Assembly: GCA_963971405.1 (NCBI GenBank) | Contig: OZ020489.1 | Coordinates: 2,914,001-2,978,000 of the forward strand | DNA: 64,000 nt | Reading direction: 5' to 3' | From: Psococerastis gibbosa | Lineage: Eukaryota; Arthropoda; Insecta; Psocodea; Psocidae | In this document: piece after piece, positions 1 to 11,020 of the stretch | Numbering within the stretch: position 1 is the first letter of the stretch | Layout: each line of letters begins with the position of its first letter | Notes under the pieces: model-generated | What the model was told of the DNA's origin: nothing | Databases searched by the model: none | The model's input: the letters and a program-made list of their open reading frames with translations, nothing else | Program-made: the position numbers and the translations under genes

Positions 1-157
1 TTAATAACGACTACAAGATATGTGATTTTAAAAGAAATCGTTGCAGCCCAAAATATAAAAAAATGGCCCCGAGGTATGATTTTTGTGAACACACATGCCG
101 AATTTTATCACAAACCTCCGGGTAGTTGGCCCATAAATCGACGAACAGACATACAGA
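1..157 (-). mobile_element. Rep-A dispersed repeat, partial copy
   Basis: This segment matches part of the Rep-A family seen at 17222-17834, 19536-20279 and 62519-63325. Shared blocks include AATAACGACTACAA, AAAAGAAATCGTTG, CCCGAGGTATGATTTTTGTG and AATCGACGAACAGACA. The copy is cut by the window edge and lacks the G/C homopolymer and the ACAGACAG stretch of the fuller copies. It lies just upstream of an FN3 exon, in an intron. Confidence 0.7.
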
Positions 158-238
158 CATTATACACTATATTAATTCCAAGGCATAGCAAATAGGTACT
201 GTGGCATCTATTATATGATCTGTTCTTCTTCTTTTCAG

Positions 239-360
239 TTGTACCGGAACCTCCCTTGAACTTGACACTACGGAAGGCCACAGCGCGCAGCTGTCTAATG
301 AACTGGGAGACACCGCAACTGTTCCAACGACTTCCGATTGGTTTGAAACCGATTGTGGAG
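239..360 (+). CDS. FN3 domain exon, first half
   Basis: This is an internal exon of a gene that begins before the window. It follows a pyrimidine-rich acceptor (TTCTTCTTCTTTTCAG) and ends at GAG|GTAAAA. The first two bases complete a split codon, and the reading then gives VPEPPLNLTLRKATARSC and LMNWETP. That is the start of a fibronectin type III domain, with a PxPPxNLxL A-strand and a B-strand tryptophan. It leaves in phase 0, which matches the next exon, so the two exons together form one FN3 module that enters and exits in phase 1. The product is unidentified. FN3 domains usually act in adhesion or receptor ectodomains. Confidence 0.72.
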
Positions 361-482
361 GTAAAAATGGAAAACGACACTGTAGACAGTTGGAAGGTAG
401 GCTGTGCTGTTTCTTTTCAAGACAGTTTAATTGTCACTTCCACCATGGTAGGCAAATCTTTAGGTGGGGTTTCCACCAACCG

Positions 483-850
483 GCTAGGGCTAAAAACCAA
501 TACGGTGACGTGGTAGCAGACATTCAAGACTTAGGCGGGGTTTCCCTCGCATTTACCTCGTTTACCTCGCTTACCTCATTTACCTCGCATTGCAGAATGC
601 AAATGACATTGACGGAAATGTTTGTTTTTCTTTTTATAGAAATCTATTAAAATGTTTGTAATTAAAATATCTCATGATGCCATTTTTTAATTTTAGTTTG
701 TTTGTGATTTTACTGTATGATCATTGTTCAATTTTAACTATGGCATAGAGTAAAACAATGTCATTTGCATTCTGCAATGCGAGGTCGGTGGAAACCTAAG
801 TCTTGAATGTCGGCTACCACGTCACCGTATTTGGATTTAGCCCTAGCCTA
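483..850. repeat. Foldback/MITE-like inverted repeat
   Basis: The two ends are imperfect inverted copies. The left arm carries GCTAGGGCTAAAAACCAATA, a GTGACGTGGTAGCAGACATTC block and CATTGCAGAATGCAAATGACA. The right arm carries the reverse complements. The left arm also contains five tandem copies of a nine-base TTTACCTCG-like unit (about 546-590). A relative of the inner part occurs at 2850-2990. No transposase is encoded. Confidence 0.7.
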
Positions 851-1672
851 AAATAAATCTGACCAGTAGGTACAGTATACTGCATACCAGGATTTATCCT
901 AGTCAAAATGTTAAATGTGGCGGAATTGTAACTCGTTAACGAGTATCGGCGGTACGTAACGAAGTAGATTCAAATACACCTGACGAAAAATAAGCATGTT
1001 TCAAGTATCCAGTCTCTGCAATACAATACAATACAATATATATTTCCGTTAAATTATACAATACAAGTAGGTACTATAGTAGTATACAATACAATCGTCA
1101 TATATAATGCTATATTAAACTTCATAATTTACATTGTCAAATCAAAATTTGGGGACTTTCAGTTTGAATTAAGTCAGTAAATTAAGTAAGCAGTAATCTT
1201 TCATGGGAGTAGGCATATTGGGCTATTGGGTTTCATGGCGGAGAATTTGTCAACACAATCAAGTCGTGGGTTGTTCACTGTACAGGTGACCTTATTTACT
1301 TATTAAAATAATAGGGGCAATGACAGCTCTATATATGATGGATGGAATGTTTGCTTCGCACCAAAAGTATATTTTTCAATTTCTGGGGCCACTCGCCACG
1401 TCTCCTATGACCATTAAAAAGACGTAGCATTATGTCAAAAAAAATATTAAAAAAATATTTTTCCCGGGCTCCAGGGGCCCATTTCTCCTACATAGACTTA
1501 ACTATGGTAATATAATTATAAAAATTTCATATAAACAAAATTTCAATTGTGTTTTTCGCTTTTTTATTCACTCTTTTGTTTCTACGTAATTGTTTTTCTT
1601 TTTCCACTTCCCACATGTACAGCATGCCGGTAGACCTAATATTATATATTAGGTTGTCATTTATTTTTCTAG

Positions 1673-1832
1673 ATATTGGATACGAGTAAACTTTTACGTC
1701 ACGCGTCACGTACAGCCTTCAAGATTGGTCATCTTCACTCCAATACAAATTACACCATACGGGTCTCCTACGAAAATCCTTGCAGCTCTCATCGATCGCC
1801 TCTTTCTACGATTACTTGTCGAACCATGCCAC
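1673..1832 (+). CDS. FN3 domain exon, second half
   Basis: The acceptor is TTATTTTTCTAG and the donor is CAC|GTAAGT. Entry in phase 0 gives ILDTSKLLRHASRTAFKIG, then NTNYTIRVSYEN and STITCRTMP. This is the second half of an FN3 domain: the f-strand NTxYTIRV signature followed by the closing TxRT strand. It leaves one base over (phase 1), which the terminal exon at 3469 completes. Phase agreement on both sides supports this as real coding sequence. Confidence 0.75.
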
Positions 1833-2849
1833 GTAAGTACGAGGTTTACAGTTCTATATAGTAGAGATGCAACTTTCGTTACTAGGCCTACTTGCCAAAA
1901 ATAAATGTTCGAATTTCTGGGTCCACCCGCCTCGCCGTACGTCTCCTCCGACAAGTGATTGATAAGACGTAAGAGGTGGTCCCATCAGGATTGAATAGTT
2001 AGCATTATGAGGAACCTACCTGATCTACAGCACTTATTTTTAAATAACGGCTTCTCGCTCTATATTAGTCGACTATAGCGCCAAGAAATCAGTGTGGCCG
2101 AGATTACGGTAATGGGGTTTCTCATAAACACTTTAGAGCTGGCACAAAAAGTTGTAAGTGGAAATTATGTTCCACCAGCCTAGAGGAATTTTAGCATTTC
2201 CACTCATCAGGGATGGTGCAGGATAAGGCACAAAACATAAAGAAATTATATATAAAAATTGGAAATATTCTTTACCAGAAGTGTAACTGATATATTCTAT
2301 GATTCAATAAATAGCATTAGGAGGAAAGCCTTACAACATGCGCTATAATACCATTATGTATATACCTACCGTTATAATTCCACTTGTAATAACATTGTCA
2401 AAATTGGAGTGTTTTCGTATATTATGATTATATCGTCGCATTTTTTATGAAGTGTTACATCTCTAAAAACGTAATTTTTCAGGAGATAGTTTCAAAGTTT
2501 TTTGGTTCTCATTTTATTTAATTTCTCATCCAGTTTTGCACTTGTTTAACTTTTTTTTTAAATAAAATACTTCACACTGTTATCTTTTAGACATTGACAC
2601 GTTTGTAACCAAATTCACTTACATTTCCGAGCAAATAATTTCTGAAGCAAGTTGTGACACTACCAAAAAAAGTTCAAATGTCAATGTTCTAATGTACGTT
2701 GCAACTCTGTCCCGAAATTGTAGCGTCATTGTACCCAATTTGCTTATATTGTAACAGTGTATCAATGTAACAGCCAGTTTACTTGCAAGTTTTTACGTAC
2801 TACTCCGCTGGATGTTCCTTAGCCCTGACCAGAGCGGGGCATGTTTCAA

Positions 2850-2990
2850 AGGCGGGGTTTCCATTGACCTCACATTGCAGAATGCACATACGTTGACGTG
2901 GCAGCAGACATCATTAATAAGTCTTTAATGTCAGCTACCACGTCGACGTCATGTACATTCTGCAATGCGAGGTCAATGGAAACCCCGCCT
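2850..2990. repeat. Short foldback element
   Basis: An inverted repeat of about 65 bp per arm surrounds a short loop (AGGCGGGGTTTCC ... GGAAACCCCGCCT). Its inner sequence (CATTGCAGAATGCA, ACGTGGCAGCAGACAT) is related to the arms of the 483-850 element, so both belong to one MITE-like family. Confidence 0.75.
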
Positions 2991-2995
2991 AACTG

Positions 2996-3299
2996 ATGCA
3001 AACTTGGTAGTGTGCACAGCGTTGGTAGGGGAGCATGGTGGGACATGATAACGCGCTGAGACTATACCTACCAGTCAGTCTACGTGCTAGTCGAGTCCTG
3101 GACACCCCCGATTTAATCGTGTGACTTTACAACGTTCCCTAAGTGGTTCGGAATCCACTATAATCAGGAGGTCCCCTTTCTCCCGAGGTGAATGGTGAAA
3201 GAGTCCGGCATTAGGGTGCCTCAAGTTAACAAACAGACTCACTCCCCCCGCCAGGTTGAGAGGGATGCTTGAAGCAGAAATGCTGAAAGCAGGCGTTGG

Positions 3300-3303
<4 letters not shown>
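2996..3303 (-). mobile_element. Dispersed ~310-bp repeat, SINE-like
   Basis: On the minus strand this matches 21419-21740 (+) over about 300 bp, including GCCTGCTTTCAGCATT, CTCTCAACCTGGCGGGG and CATGTCCCACCATG blocks. It contains GGTTCGGAATCC, close to a pol III B box (GGTTCGANTCC), and it abuts an (AAC)n/(ATT)n microsatellite. A tRNA-derived SINE is likely but not certain. Confidence 0.6.
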
Positions 3304-3358
<55 letters not shown>

Positions 3359-3380
3359 TATTATTATTATTATTATTATT
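3304..3380. repeat. (AAC)n then (ATT)n microsatellite
   Basis: A near-perfect AAC tract is followed directly by an ATT tract. It lies at the end of the dispersed repeat just upstream, as expected for a retroelement tail that expanded into a microsatellite. Confidence 0.95.
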
Positions 3381-3468
3381 AAAAATAGACACTAGCAACC
3401 TTATGGGTAAATGTCAAAGTGTTCACCACTAGACAGCATGTTTATCCCAGTCATCCATTATGTTTCAG

Positions 3469-3605
3469 GTTCAATAATTATTGCAGATTCTCACAGGTTT
3501 GCTCCGAGCAATAGACCACGTGAAATCACGACCTATGACAAAGTCAAAGAAGCTTCTAACAAAGAATCACTGTCAGAGGAACACAGTGCCGAATCATTAG
3601 ATTGA
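3469..3605 (+). CDS. Terminal exon of the FN3 gene
   Basis: The acceptor TTATGTTTCAG precedes GT, which completes the codon left by the 1832 donor (C+GT = Arg). The exon then reads 44 codons to a TGA at 3603-3605. The tail is hydrophilic and acidic (for example TYDKVKEASNK and SLSEEHSAESLD) and has no membrane segment, so the FN3 domain is close to the C-terminus. A SINE begins about 100 bp downstream. I do not recognise the protein. Phase agreement across three exons is the main support. Confidence 0.65.
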
Positions 3606-3709
3606 TAACAAAAGAGCGGACTTTATTATTGTAAATAATTTACATTATTCCTTAAAAAAACCATTCGTCTTCTAGTAATTAAATATGTGGAGTTGAGATA
3701 TTACATAAG

Positions 3710-3917
3710 ACATGTAGCGTAGTGGTACGGACTCTGACTTTCAGCCGAAATGTTGTTATGGTTCGAGTCCCACACTTCCTACATTTTCTGGCCATGCTTC
3801 GGAGGGCATGTAAAGCAGGCATCCCGGGCCTTCCAAGTTGAGTGTAAGAGAAGGCTTTATAGCCCTAACTCCACTAGGTTGGCTTTGTAATAGAAACAAT
3901 AGAAAGTCCTTATTTAG
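3710..3917 (+). mobile_element. SINE-A, tRNA-derived, copy 1
   Basis: The tRNA-like head has an A-box-like TAGTGGTACGG and a B box GGTTCGAGTCC at 3760-3770. The body holds CATTTTCTGGCCATGCTTCG and CTAGGTTGGCTTTGTAAT, and the tail ends AAAGTCCTTATTTA. Other copies lie at 4655-4882, 11021-11163, 11394-11609, 13498-13632 and 30292-30482. Confidence 0.88.
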
Positions 3918-4654
3918 ATGGTTGCATACATACAGAATTGCAGAAAAGTATCGATCGAAATTTTTAGCAATGAAATATTGAAATATTTTGTAAGCAAAGA
4001 ATGACCCAGTTATATGTTGGTTTAGCGAAATTAATTAATAATTAATAATTAATCAATTTCTTCAATTTATTCCTCGTTCCACAGACTCGGTAATATATGA
4101 AAATAATTAATTAAGTAATTAATTATTATAATTTTATTTTTATGAAAAAGCTACGATACTAAAATTTGAAAATACCCTATTATATGATGCATTTGTAGTC
4201 TTCTACAATTTAAATGAGCCAAATCTTCAATAACTTGCTTAGTTTAAAAAAAAAAAAAAGATTAAATTTCGTGCTGACAATTTTACAGGAATCACACTCC
4301 TAATTAATTTCGTCAAAAATACACGACCATTCATTGCTTACAAAATATATCAACTACCTACCTAGTGACTAAAACATTTGGTGAAATAGGATAAACACCA
4401 TGCAGGCATTCTTCACCAGTCTAGGAATTGTGAACGTTTCTGTTAATAACGTTAACGTTAACATCTATCTAGGGCAAGCTCAGCGTCTTTATTTGAAATC
4501 CAGCAGGCGTTTTATCCAGAAGACGTGTCTCGACTGACAATCACTCTTGATTTTTCCCCATTAGAGACTTCGCAATTGAGCCAACATATTGGATTATATG
4601 TGATTAATTGAGTTCGACTGTTTACTCAATTACATTTTCCGCCTGTACAGCGTA
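3918..4654. other. AT-rich stretch, no gene seen
   Basis: AT-rich sequence with runs of ATTAATTAATAATTAAT. I see no coding signal or recognised repeat. Confidence 0.6.
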
Positions 4655-4882
4655 AGTAAATAAATAAATAAATAAATATTGACTTTTTGTTCTATTACTA
4701 AGCCAACCGAGCAAAGTTATGGCTATATGAAACTAAAATATAGGGTTAGGGCACTAAACTATAGGAAGACCTTTACATGCCCTCCGAAGCATGGCCAGAA
4801 AATGTAGCAAGTGTAGGACTCGAACCAACAGCCTCTCACCTGAAAGTCCGAGTCCGTACCACTACTCTACAATAGTCTATGT
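4655..4882 (-). mobile_element. SINE-A copy 2
   Basis: The tail appears as (AAATA)n then GACTTTTTGTTCTATTACTA, the body carries CATGGCCAGAAAATGTAG, and the head reads GGTTCGAGTCCTACAC on the minus strand. It shows the uninterrupted tail/body junction that the palindromic insertion at 10563-11020 breaks in another copy. Confidence 0.88.
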
Positions 4883-5154
4883 AAATGTACCTGTATAATG
4901 CAAACATGTCCTGGCAAGCTGCATCCTGACACTGCAGTTACCCAAACTGTAGTCTAAGGCCATTAACGTACCATAAGAATTTTAAATTGGTCAGACAGAG
5001 ATACCAAGTTAACTGATCATAACTAATGTACACACAAATTTTGTGTTTTTTGGATTTTTTATTTTGGTTTTTAATTGTTTCTTAAATTGATTATTAACAG
5101 TGATGAAAATTAACTTAGTACTAATAAGGGCCACGAGGTAGGGTACACTTTTTT

Positions 5155-5335
5155 TTTTAATTAATGAAAAGGTTAATTGCATTCCAACAATTTAATGAAT
5201 ATATCCGATTGACCTCTTTAGTCGTCGCTGTAGGTTAGTACCCGTTAGAGTAACGACACGTCTCCGATCGCATGGCGTGTAAAGACTCGCACAAGTACAA
5301 GCACGCTATCACCTGGCCATCAAAGTCAATTAGTG
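5155..5335 (-). mobile_element. SINE-B, tRNA-derived, copy 1
   Basis: On the minus strand the head reads TGGCCAGGTGATAGCGTGC (A box), followed by GCACAAGTACAAGCACG-type sequence (plus sense) and ACGACACGTCTCCGATCG (plus sense, B-box region). The tail is T-rich in plus sense. Copies lie at 13286-13496 and 22795-22952. Confidence 0.75.
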
Positions 5336-6950
5336 TGGTCCTTCTGGTTTTCAGTGATTGTAAAATGCTTTTTAATAAATAATTACTCCTACTCCCTCAT
5401 ACTCATACTCAGCACCAAGTTCCCCGTACTTTGACATTTTATTTTTAATGAAACGTTTTTAACGTTAGTCACGGCTGCTCCTAAAGTGTTCAGCCTGAGG
5501 AGGGGCGAACGAGCCCCATTCGCTTGACCTTTCTAATCTAAATAATTAATGTAATAATAGTTTTCTCAGTACCGATGCAGATGAAATGATAAAGCTCCCA
5601 CAGGCTCGAAGTGTGGCTCCTAGGTATGGCTTTTATAGCCTCTGATCTGCTACACATGGTGGTTTCCTGTCTATGTGAGTGGTTGGGAGCCCCCCTTTGG
5701 GGGGAAGAGCCACACCTACTATGCGTCGGAAAGTGGAATCCAAAGAATAGTGCAGTTCTCTAGTGCTTAGCAGAAGACTCCGGGATTCATAGCAGTTCAC
5801 TTTCCGCAAGTAAACCGGCACACGAGGGGAGTACAAGGACGGATACCCCCCCCCCCCCAAAAAAAAAAAAAAATTTGGTAAATCTATTGTAAATTAATTT
5901 ATTACGCTCTGATGTAATCGATCCTAGATATGTTTTTCCTATTTTGACCCACAACTACCCCCCCCCCCCCAAATGGGGATCCGTCCCTGGGGGAATAGCC
6001 CAGCTGCCAGATTTAATAAATTAGTTTATGCATTCATTTATGATGAATTTAGGGTGTGAAAAGTGGAAATAGAATATAAATAGTCTAAGGTTGACATAAA
6101 GATCCTGGATCCCGGTTCTGTCCCTGGTTAAGTAACCTTATCATGACTAACAGGGTATGTAAGATGTCCTACACTTATACAATTATACCCATGCAATAGA
6201 TGCTTGTTGTCAAATGTGGGAACTGGAAAGCGACACCCCCACCCCCACCCCCGAGCAGGTGCAAAACAGTCTCCCCCACTTACAGAAATCCTGGATCCGC
6301 TCCTGTTCCTGGATAAGTAACCTTGTCATGACCGTCAGCAATGCCCAGGCCAGCTGCCTCCACAAATCCTGGCTCTTTTTGAATGAATCCACTACAGGGT
6401 GTCCCACTACCCACGCAATTTGTGTCACAGGTGGAAATCGATTCGCCCACCACTAACACTATCGATCACATCCATAAGCTAAACATGAGTGCGCGCGAAC
6501 ACTTGCGTCAGTCATAGAGACTAGCGACTGGAGATCCTACAGGGCATGTGCACTGCTTACCCGATCTATGTTTTTCATCTCTTTCTATTGCTTTTGTGTT
6601 TTTATTTTAACTCTTAATAGGGTTTTATCTGTGGAATCCGATTTGATTGGACAAGAGGAAGGGGGAGACTTGGTCTTTGATCTGAGAGACGCAGTGATTG
6701 TATTTGTGTAGAGTGGAGGGGGATCGTCTGAAGCTTCTGTAATGGAATTGTAAACCTATATACTTGTTAAGGGGGGGGGGGGGGTTGTAATTTTATTTGC
6801 CACCATATGTTTCAGAGTAGCAGTGCGGTTGTACTTACTACTTACTTACGGTAGGAATTTGGATGTAGAGCGCGGTATATAATGATGGTTGATCATCTAC
6901 GTAGCTTGTTGAAACACATTGCTTCTTATCAGTGGCGTACGATAGGTTTT
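5336..6950. other. Non-coding with C/G homopolymers
   Basis: No gene is seen. C runs occur at about 5849-5858 and 5957-5970, and a G run at about 6770-6784. A sentence-like repeat (CCTGGATCCGCTCCTGTTCC / TGGATCCCGGTTCTGTCCC) occurs twice at about 6105-6130 and 6291-6312, suggesting a degenerate local duplication. Confidence 0.5.
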
Positions 6951-7079
6951 CGGAAGGGGGGGGGTGTATAATTTGGTGCCCCCCTTTTTCATAAAAGCGT
7001 AGAAAGTGTTCAGAAAGTGTAGGAGAAAGCCGTTCTCATGGACGCACGTAGCTTTTAAATTAATGGCTTAAGAGCCCGA

Positions 7080-7420
7080 GGGTGCGGGGGAACCTGAAGG
7101 GGGGTCCGGGGGAACCTGAAGGGGGGTCCGGGGGAGATTTTTTTAAAAAAATAGGACTGAAATAGTGGGATCTTACGCATTTTGATAGTAGAACAGTTTG
7201 GTTTTACAGGCGTAGAATATACCAGCAAACAAGGGGGGGGGGGGTGGTAGCGAATATCTTCGATAAAATAGGACTAAATAGTGGGATATTACGCATATTG
7301 ATATCACAACAGTTTGACTTTACTGGCGAAGAATATATCTGCAAACAAGGGGGGGGGGGCGGTGAATTTCTTCGATAAAATAGGCCTGCAATAGTGGGGT
7401 TTTCCGCATTTTGTCAGCAA
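7080..7420. repeat. Tandem ~115-bp G-tract repeat
   Basis: A unit containing AAATAGGACTRAAATAGTGG, TTACGCAT, CAGTTTG, GAATATA and GCAAACAAGGGGGGGGGG recurs at about 7149, 7265 and 7377. It is preceded by two copies of a ~24-bp GGGGGAACCTGAAGGGGGGT unit. Related phrases (GTGAGGTTTTACGCATATTA with G/C runs) occur at 32360-32580. Confidence 0.75.
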
Positions 7421-8536
7421 CAAATGTTTAATATTGCAGACGAAGACAATAACCTAGCCGTTAGAATACACTATGCACCGCCAACCCCTCCCACAACTAC
7501 AGTAGATATCGATCGTGCAACAGGCAGTCCGTGCTGTTTGCGCTTCCTGTCTGCACTATATAGTTCGCCATTATCAACTACAGCAACTGCCAACATGTCG
7601 TCCTCATAACACACAACAACCACAATCCAACCATAATTTATCAACTTATAAATATATTACTTATAGATAAAAATTCATCAGCCCCTCCCCAGTTTTTGAC
7701 GAATAGTTAGTTACCTGTTGAAAGCTTGCGCAAAGTCGAAGGGCGCAACTCTGCCATCGATTTCGCAACCCACGCAAAACACCCCTTAAACCCATTCAGT
7801 CTTGATCACAACACCGTTCTCCGAGTATCTCCAAATTTATGTAAGTTTACTGCAAACGATTTAAATTTTTTATGAGTTTTGCGATGTTTAATGCTATGTA
7901 AAAAAGGATTGTCGAGTTCCTCGATGCTTGGCTTGTTGATAGTTCATAGGGGGAAGTTGGGAGTTTGTTTTGAATTATAGGTGGCGTATTGGATGTTTTC
8001 GCTACCATATGTTTGCTGACTGGGTTGATGTTTGTTGTTTTGGTTGTGGAATTATTGTTCTGTATCACTGGAAATGGCCTGTTAAATGCCATGAGTTACC
8101 CTGTTTGATGATTAAATTTAAAAAAAAGTAAGCATATTGTAGTTCATCCCTCTTCGCTGACATAGGGGATAGCCAGTAAAAGGTTCTTTGTCCAGGGTAG
8201 GAAATGTAAATAACAGGTGAAAACTGCATGTATAACCACAACTAATTTTCTCACGCTGACTGCGATAACAACTTCGTTGACTACTGCCATACTGTAGTTT
8301 ATACGTATTGTAGGTACGTTATTCTATGCTATTTAAAGTATAAGCTGCGTTATTTGCAAATTAGGGTGAGGTTAGGCTGGACCGGAGACCCATCACACTT
8401 TCCGAAACTGTGGTGAACCTGTTCGAGAGAGACGAAACGGATACTCAGGATCGTCAGGCGCAGTATCGGTGGGAATTTGTTACACCAAGGCTGGAGTTTA
8501 TTTCCCCCTCCATGAACCTCTGTAGGCTTTTGCGAA

Positions 8537-8640
8537 ATAGAAACATCTGGACTTGGTGGAATTCGAACCCGCGGCCTATCCCTTACCGGGGCGTCGTGTC
8601 ACTCGTGTCAGTTGTCACCTCTATACTACAAGCCCTGAAT
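8537..8640 (-). mobile_element. tRNA-like SINE head
   Basis: The minus strand reads TTGTAGTATAGAGGTGAC (A-box-like), then GGCCGCGGGTTCGAATTCC, which includes a perfect B-box core. It cannot form a complete tRNA cloverleaf by eye. A degenerate relative lies near 32975-33040. It is best read as the head of a third tRNA-derived SINE. Confidence 0.55.
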
Positions 8641-8682
8641 TTTTTTATATTCTCTAATTAGTTATAGAATGACTTATTTGAC

Positions 8683-9065
8683 TTAGGGGGGCTCCATCGG
8701 CCCGTGAGGACCTCTCGCCTGTCGCCACCAAGCCCCTCCAAAGCGATTCTCCGCCAACTCCCTCCATGCGTCGAAATGGATGCTGCAGGTTCTCAAATCC
8801 TCGGGGAGCTGGTCCGACCATCTCTTCCTAGGTCGCCCCTGTGGTCGGTTGCCTGCTGGTTGGGCTTGCCACACCCTAGCCGCGGCCCTGGTCGAGGGCA
8901 TCCTTGAAAGGTGACCGGTCCATTAGAGTCTTCGTGCTCTTAGTTCCTCGGTGACAGTCGGCGAGTTAAAGAGAGTTCGATGCTCTTCGTTTGTTCTTAT
9001 TCGCCATTGCCCGTTCTCTATAATCCCCCCGAAGACTCGTCTGAGGATCCTCCTTTCAGTGCCTG
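8683..9065 (-). pseudogene. LINE ORF2 C-terminal tail, broken
   Basis: Minus-strand reading gives TERRILRRVFGG and GQWRIRTNEEH, then a stop within RARRL*WTGHLSRMP, then GRPRKRWSDQLPEDL ending ARGPHGPMEPP. This is the extreme C-terminus found in arthropod endonuclease-reverse-transcriptase proteins. The TAA near 8920 is a nonsense change in an otherwise continuous frame. It is a 5'-truncated dead copy. Related tails lie at 41256-41630 and 59440-59775. Confidence 0.75.
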
Positions 9066-9817
9066 TATTATTAACCATATACTGTAGAACTACAAAAAAA
9101 AATTGATACGGACCAAGAGGCATTTCAAAGTAAATTTTAAATAAATATGGCGGTTTTGCCACGGGCGGATCCGAAATTTTCGTTAGGGGACACATTGGAA
9201 GACAGGGCAGCTGAGGGTTCTCCCCAGGAGAACATTTCTCCTTAGCTAAGACCCATTTAGTGTTAACAGGAAGCAGGCCTGCATGACCCAAAATAGCTTG
9301 GCGTATATTTTTTAGCTGAGCTTATACCGTAAGGTCTCAGAGGCGAAGACGCGAAAATCCCCAATCTGTAACTCTTCGCGGTGAAGATGGAAACACGTAG
9401 TGGTGACAGGGACCGAGTGGGGCGAGAGCGGACCGATTGGGGTGAGAGGGGACCGAGCTCGAGTCGGGACAAGCGAAAAGCAGTCTTTTCTGTGCAGGCC
9501 ACACTGGGAAACTGGCCCCGAAGGCGGAGGAGCAACCCAATGAAGAGGGCCAACGGCATAAGGATGCAGAAGACAACGGGAAGCCACTGCATTATAACTA
9601 CCTAGTATATTCGTCATGACTAAAATTGCCAAGATGATCGCCAATCTTTGATCGAAGAGGCATTGAAGAAGAAGAGAATGTTTTTTATTTAATTCAATTA
9701 ATAAATTAAAAAGATTTGGTCTCATCAATCGGTGTGAGGTGTATCTCATACATCTTGTATTTGATAAGGTGTTTGTAATTTTTGTTATAACATTGCCATG
9801 AATTTGATAATCCGAAA

Positions 9818-9818
<1 letters not shown>

Positions 9819-9864
<46 letters not shown>

Positions 9865-9905
9865 GCAACAACAACAACAATAACAATAACAACAACAACA
9901 ACAAC
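9819..9905. repeat. (CAA)n microsatellite
   Basis: CAA/AAC triplets over about 85 bp with a few CAG and AAT interruptions, located about 165 bp upstream of PTPRN exon 1. Confidence 0.95.
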
Positions 9906-10069
9906 TATTTTGTGTTGATTCAGGGGTGGCCAATGTCAACGGTCAGCAGTTTTCTCTTAAAATAATTGATAGGTATAGCATTGCATAATCTGTGCCCTGA
10001 GAGCATGTTTTCTGTTGCAGGTCACAAGCAATGTAAGAGGGTGGGAGATGTCCTGCTAGTTGTTGCAGG

Positions 10070-10136
10070 ATGTCACCGGCCTGCCTGGTTTGGCTGCTTG
10101 CGGCCATATCAGCTGCTGTAGCCGATGGCAACGTCG
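10070..10136 (+). CDS. PTPRN: PTPRN exon 1, signal peptide
   Basis: The ATG at 10070 starts 22 codons plus one base: MSPACLVWLLAAISAAVA, then DGNV. This is a typical signal peptide with an AVA cleavage motif. The donor is CG|GTAAGT. The left-over G plus GC from exon 2 gives Gly, followed by Cys, which reproduces the Gly-Cys start of the RESP18-like region in vertebrate members. A possible 5'UTR acceptor (TTTTCTGTTGCAG) sits about 50 bp upstream. The link to exon 2 rests on phase and domain logic across 23.7 kb, so an extra small exon between them is possible. Confidence 0.78.
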
Positions 10137-10562
10137 GTAAGTGTAACCTTAGTATTTATTTCCCGCAAAATTTGTAATTCTAAAAATAATAATGAAAATA
10201 CTGTCAAAAATATGCTACGCAAACTCAATCAATAACATTAAAAAGAATGTGTTTTGAGTAACATGTCACAATTTAGAGGAAGTAGTAGATCTTCTTACAT
10301 CAGCCAACGCCCGTCCTGGGCTGCTCAGCAATTTGACGCCGTGCCTCTCGGTGTATCCGTGACTCGAAGTGTTCGTCATTTAGATTGTTATCATGTAGGG
10401 CAGGGCAGTGGGTAAGTGCCGGAGGAACAGGTGAAAAATTAAATGAAAACACCGCTATAACTCACTTAAATAAACACGGTATAACCTAGAATCTAGATAT
10501 AAGCTGTCGTACACGCTGGGGCATTAAATAAATAATAAATAAATAAGGACTTTTTGTTCTAT

Positions 10563-11020
10563 AAATAATTAGATTACTCGTGACTTCGTGGTATTTCATT
10601 TTAATAAACAAAAAATAACAAAAACTTAGAGTTTTAGAAAAACTTGTTATAACAACCCGAATTAGTAAAACCCAAATAATCGTTAAGAAATTAACTTTGT
10701 CTAAGAAACCCACTTGTGTTAGTATAAAACCCTGAGCGCTTTCGGCAAGAACAGCCATCTACAGAGGGAAACCCACTAGCACAGTTACACCTTATCTGCG
10801 ATTTGAGACTTGCTCAACTCGAGGAGAAGATAAGGTGTAACTGTGCTAGTGGGTTTCCCTCTGTAGATGGCAGTTCTTGCCGAAAGCGCTCAGGGTTTTA
10901 TACTAACACAAGTGGGTTTCTTAGACAAAGTTAATTTCTTAACGATTATTTGGGTTTTACTAATTCGGGTTGTTATAACAAGTTTTTCTAAAACTCTAAG
11001 TTTTTGTTATTTTTTGTTTA
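10563..11020. mobile_element. Palindromic insertion with 12-bp TSD
   Basis: Arms 10604-10797 and 10828-11021 are inverted copies of 194 bp that look perfect by eye, separated by a 30-nt loop. The insertion is flanked by TTTTTGTTCTAT at 10551-10562 and 11021-11032. It splits a minus-strand SINE-A copy whose tail lies at 10525-10562 and whose body lies at 11021-11163. Intact SINE-A copies show the empty site. A 41-bp non-palindromic piece (10563-10603) lies at one end only. No protein is credible: the same hydrophobic peptide reads from both arms merely because they are inverted copies. Confidence 0.9.

Noticed and set aside
8537-8640. Possible functional tRNA gene on the minus strand
   Set aside because: It has a good B box, but arms do not pair into a cloverleaf by eye and related sequence is dispersed, so SINE is more likely.
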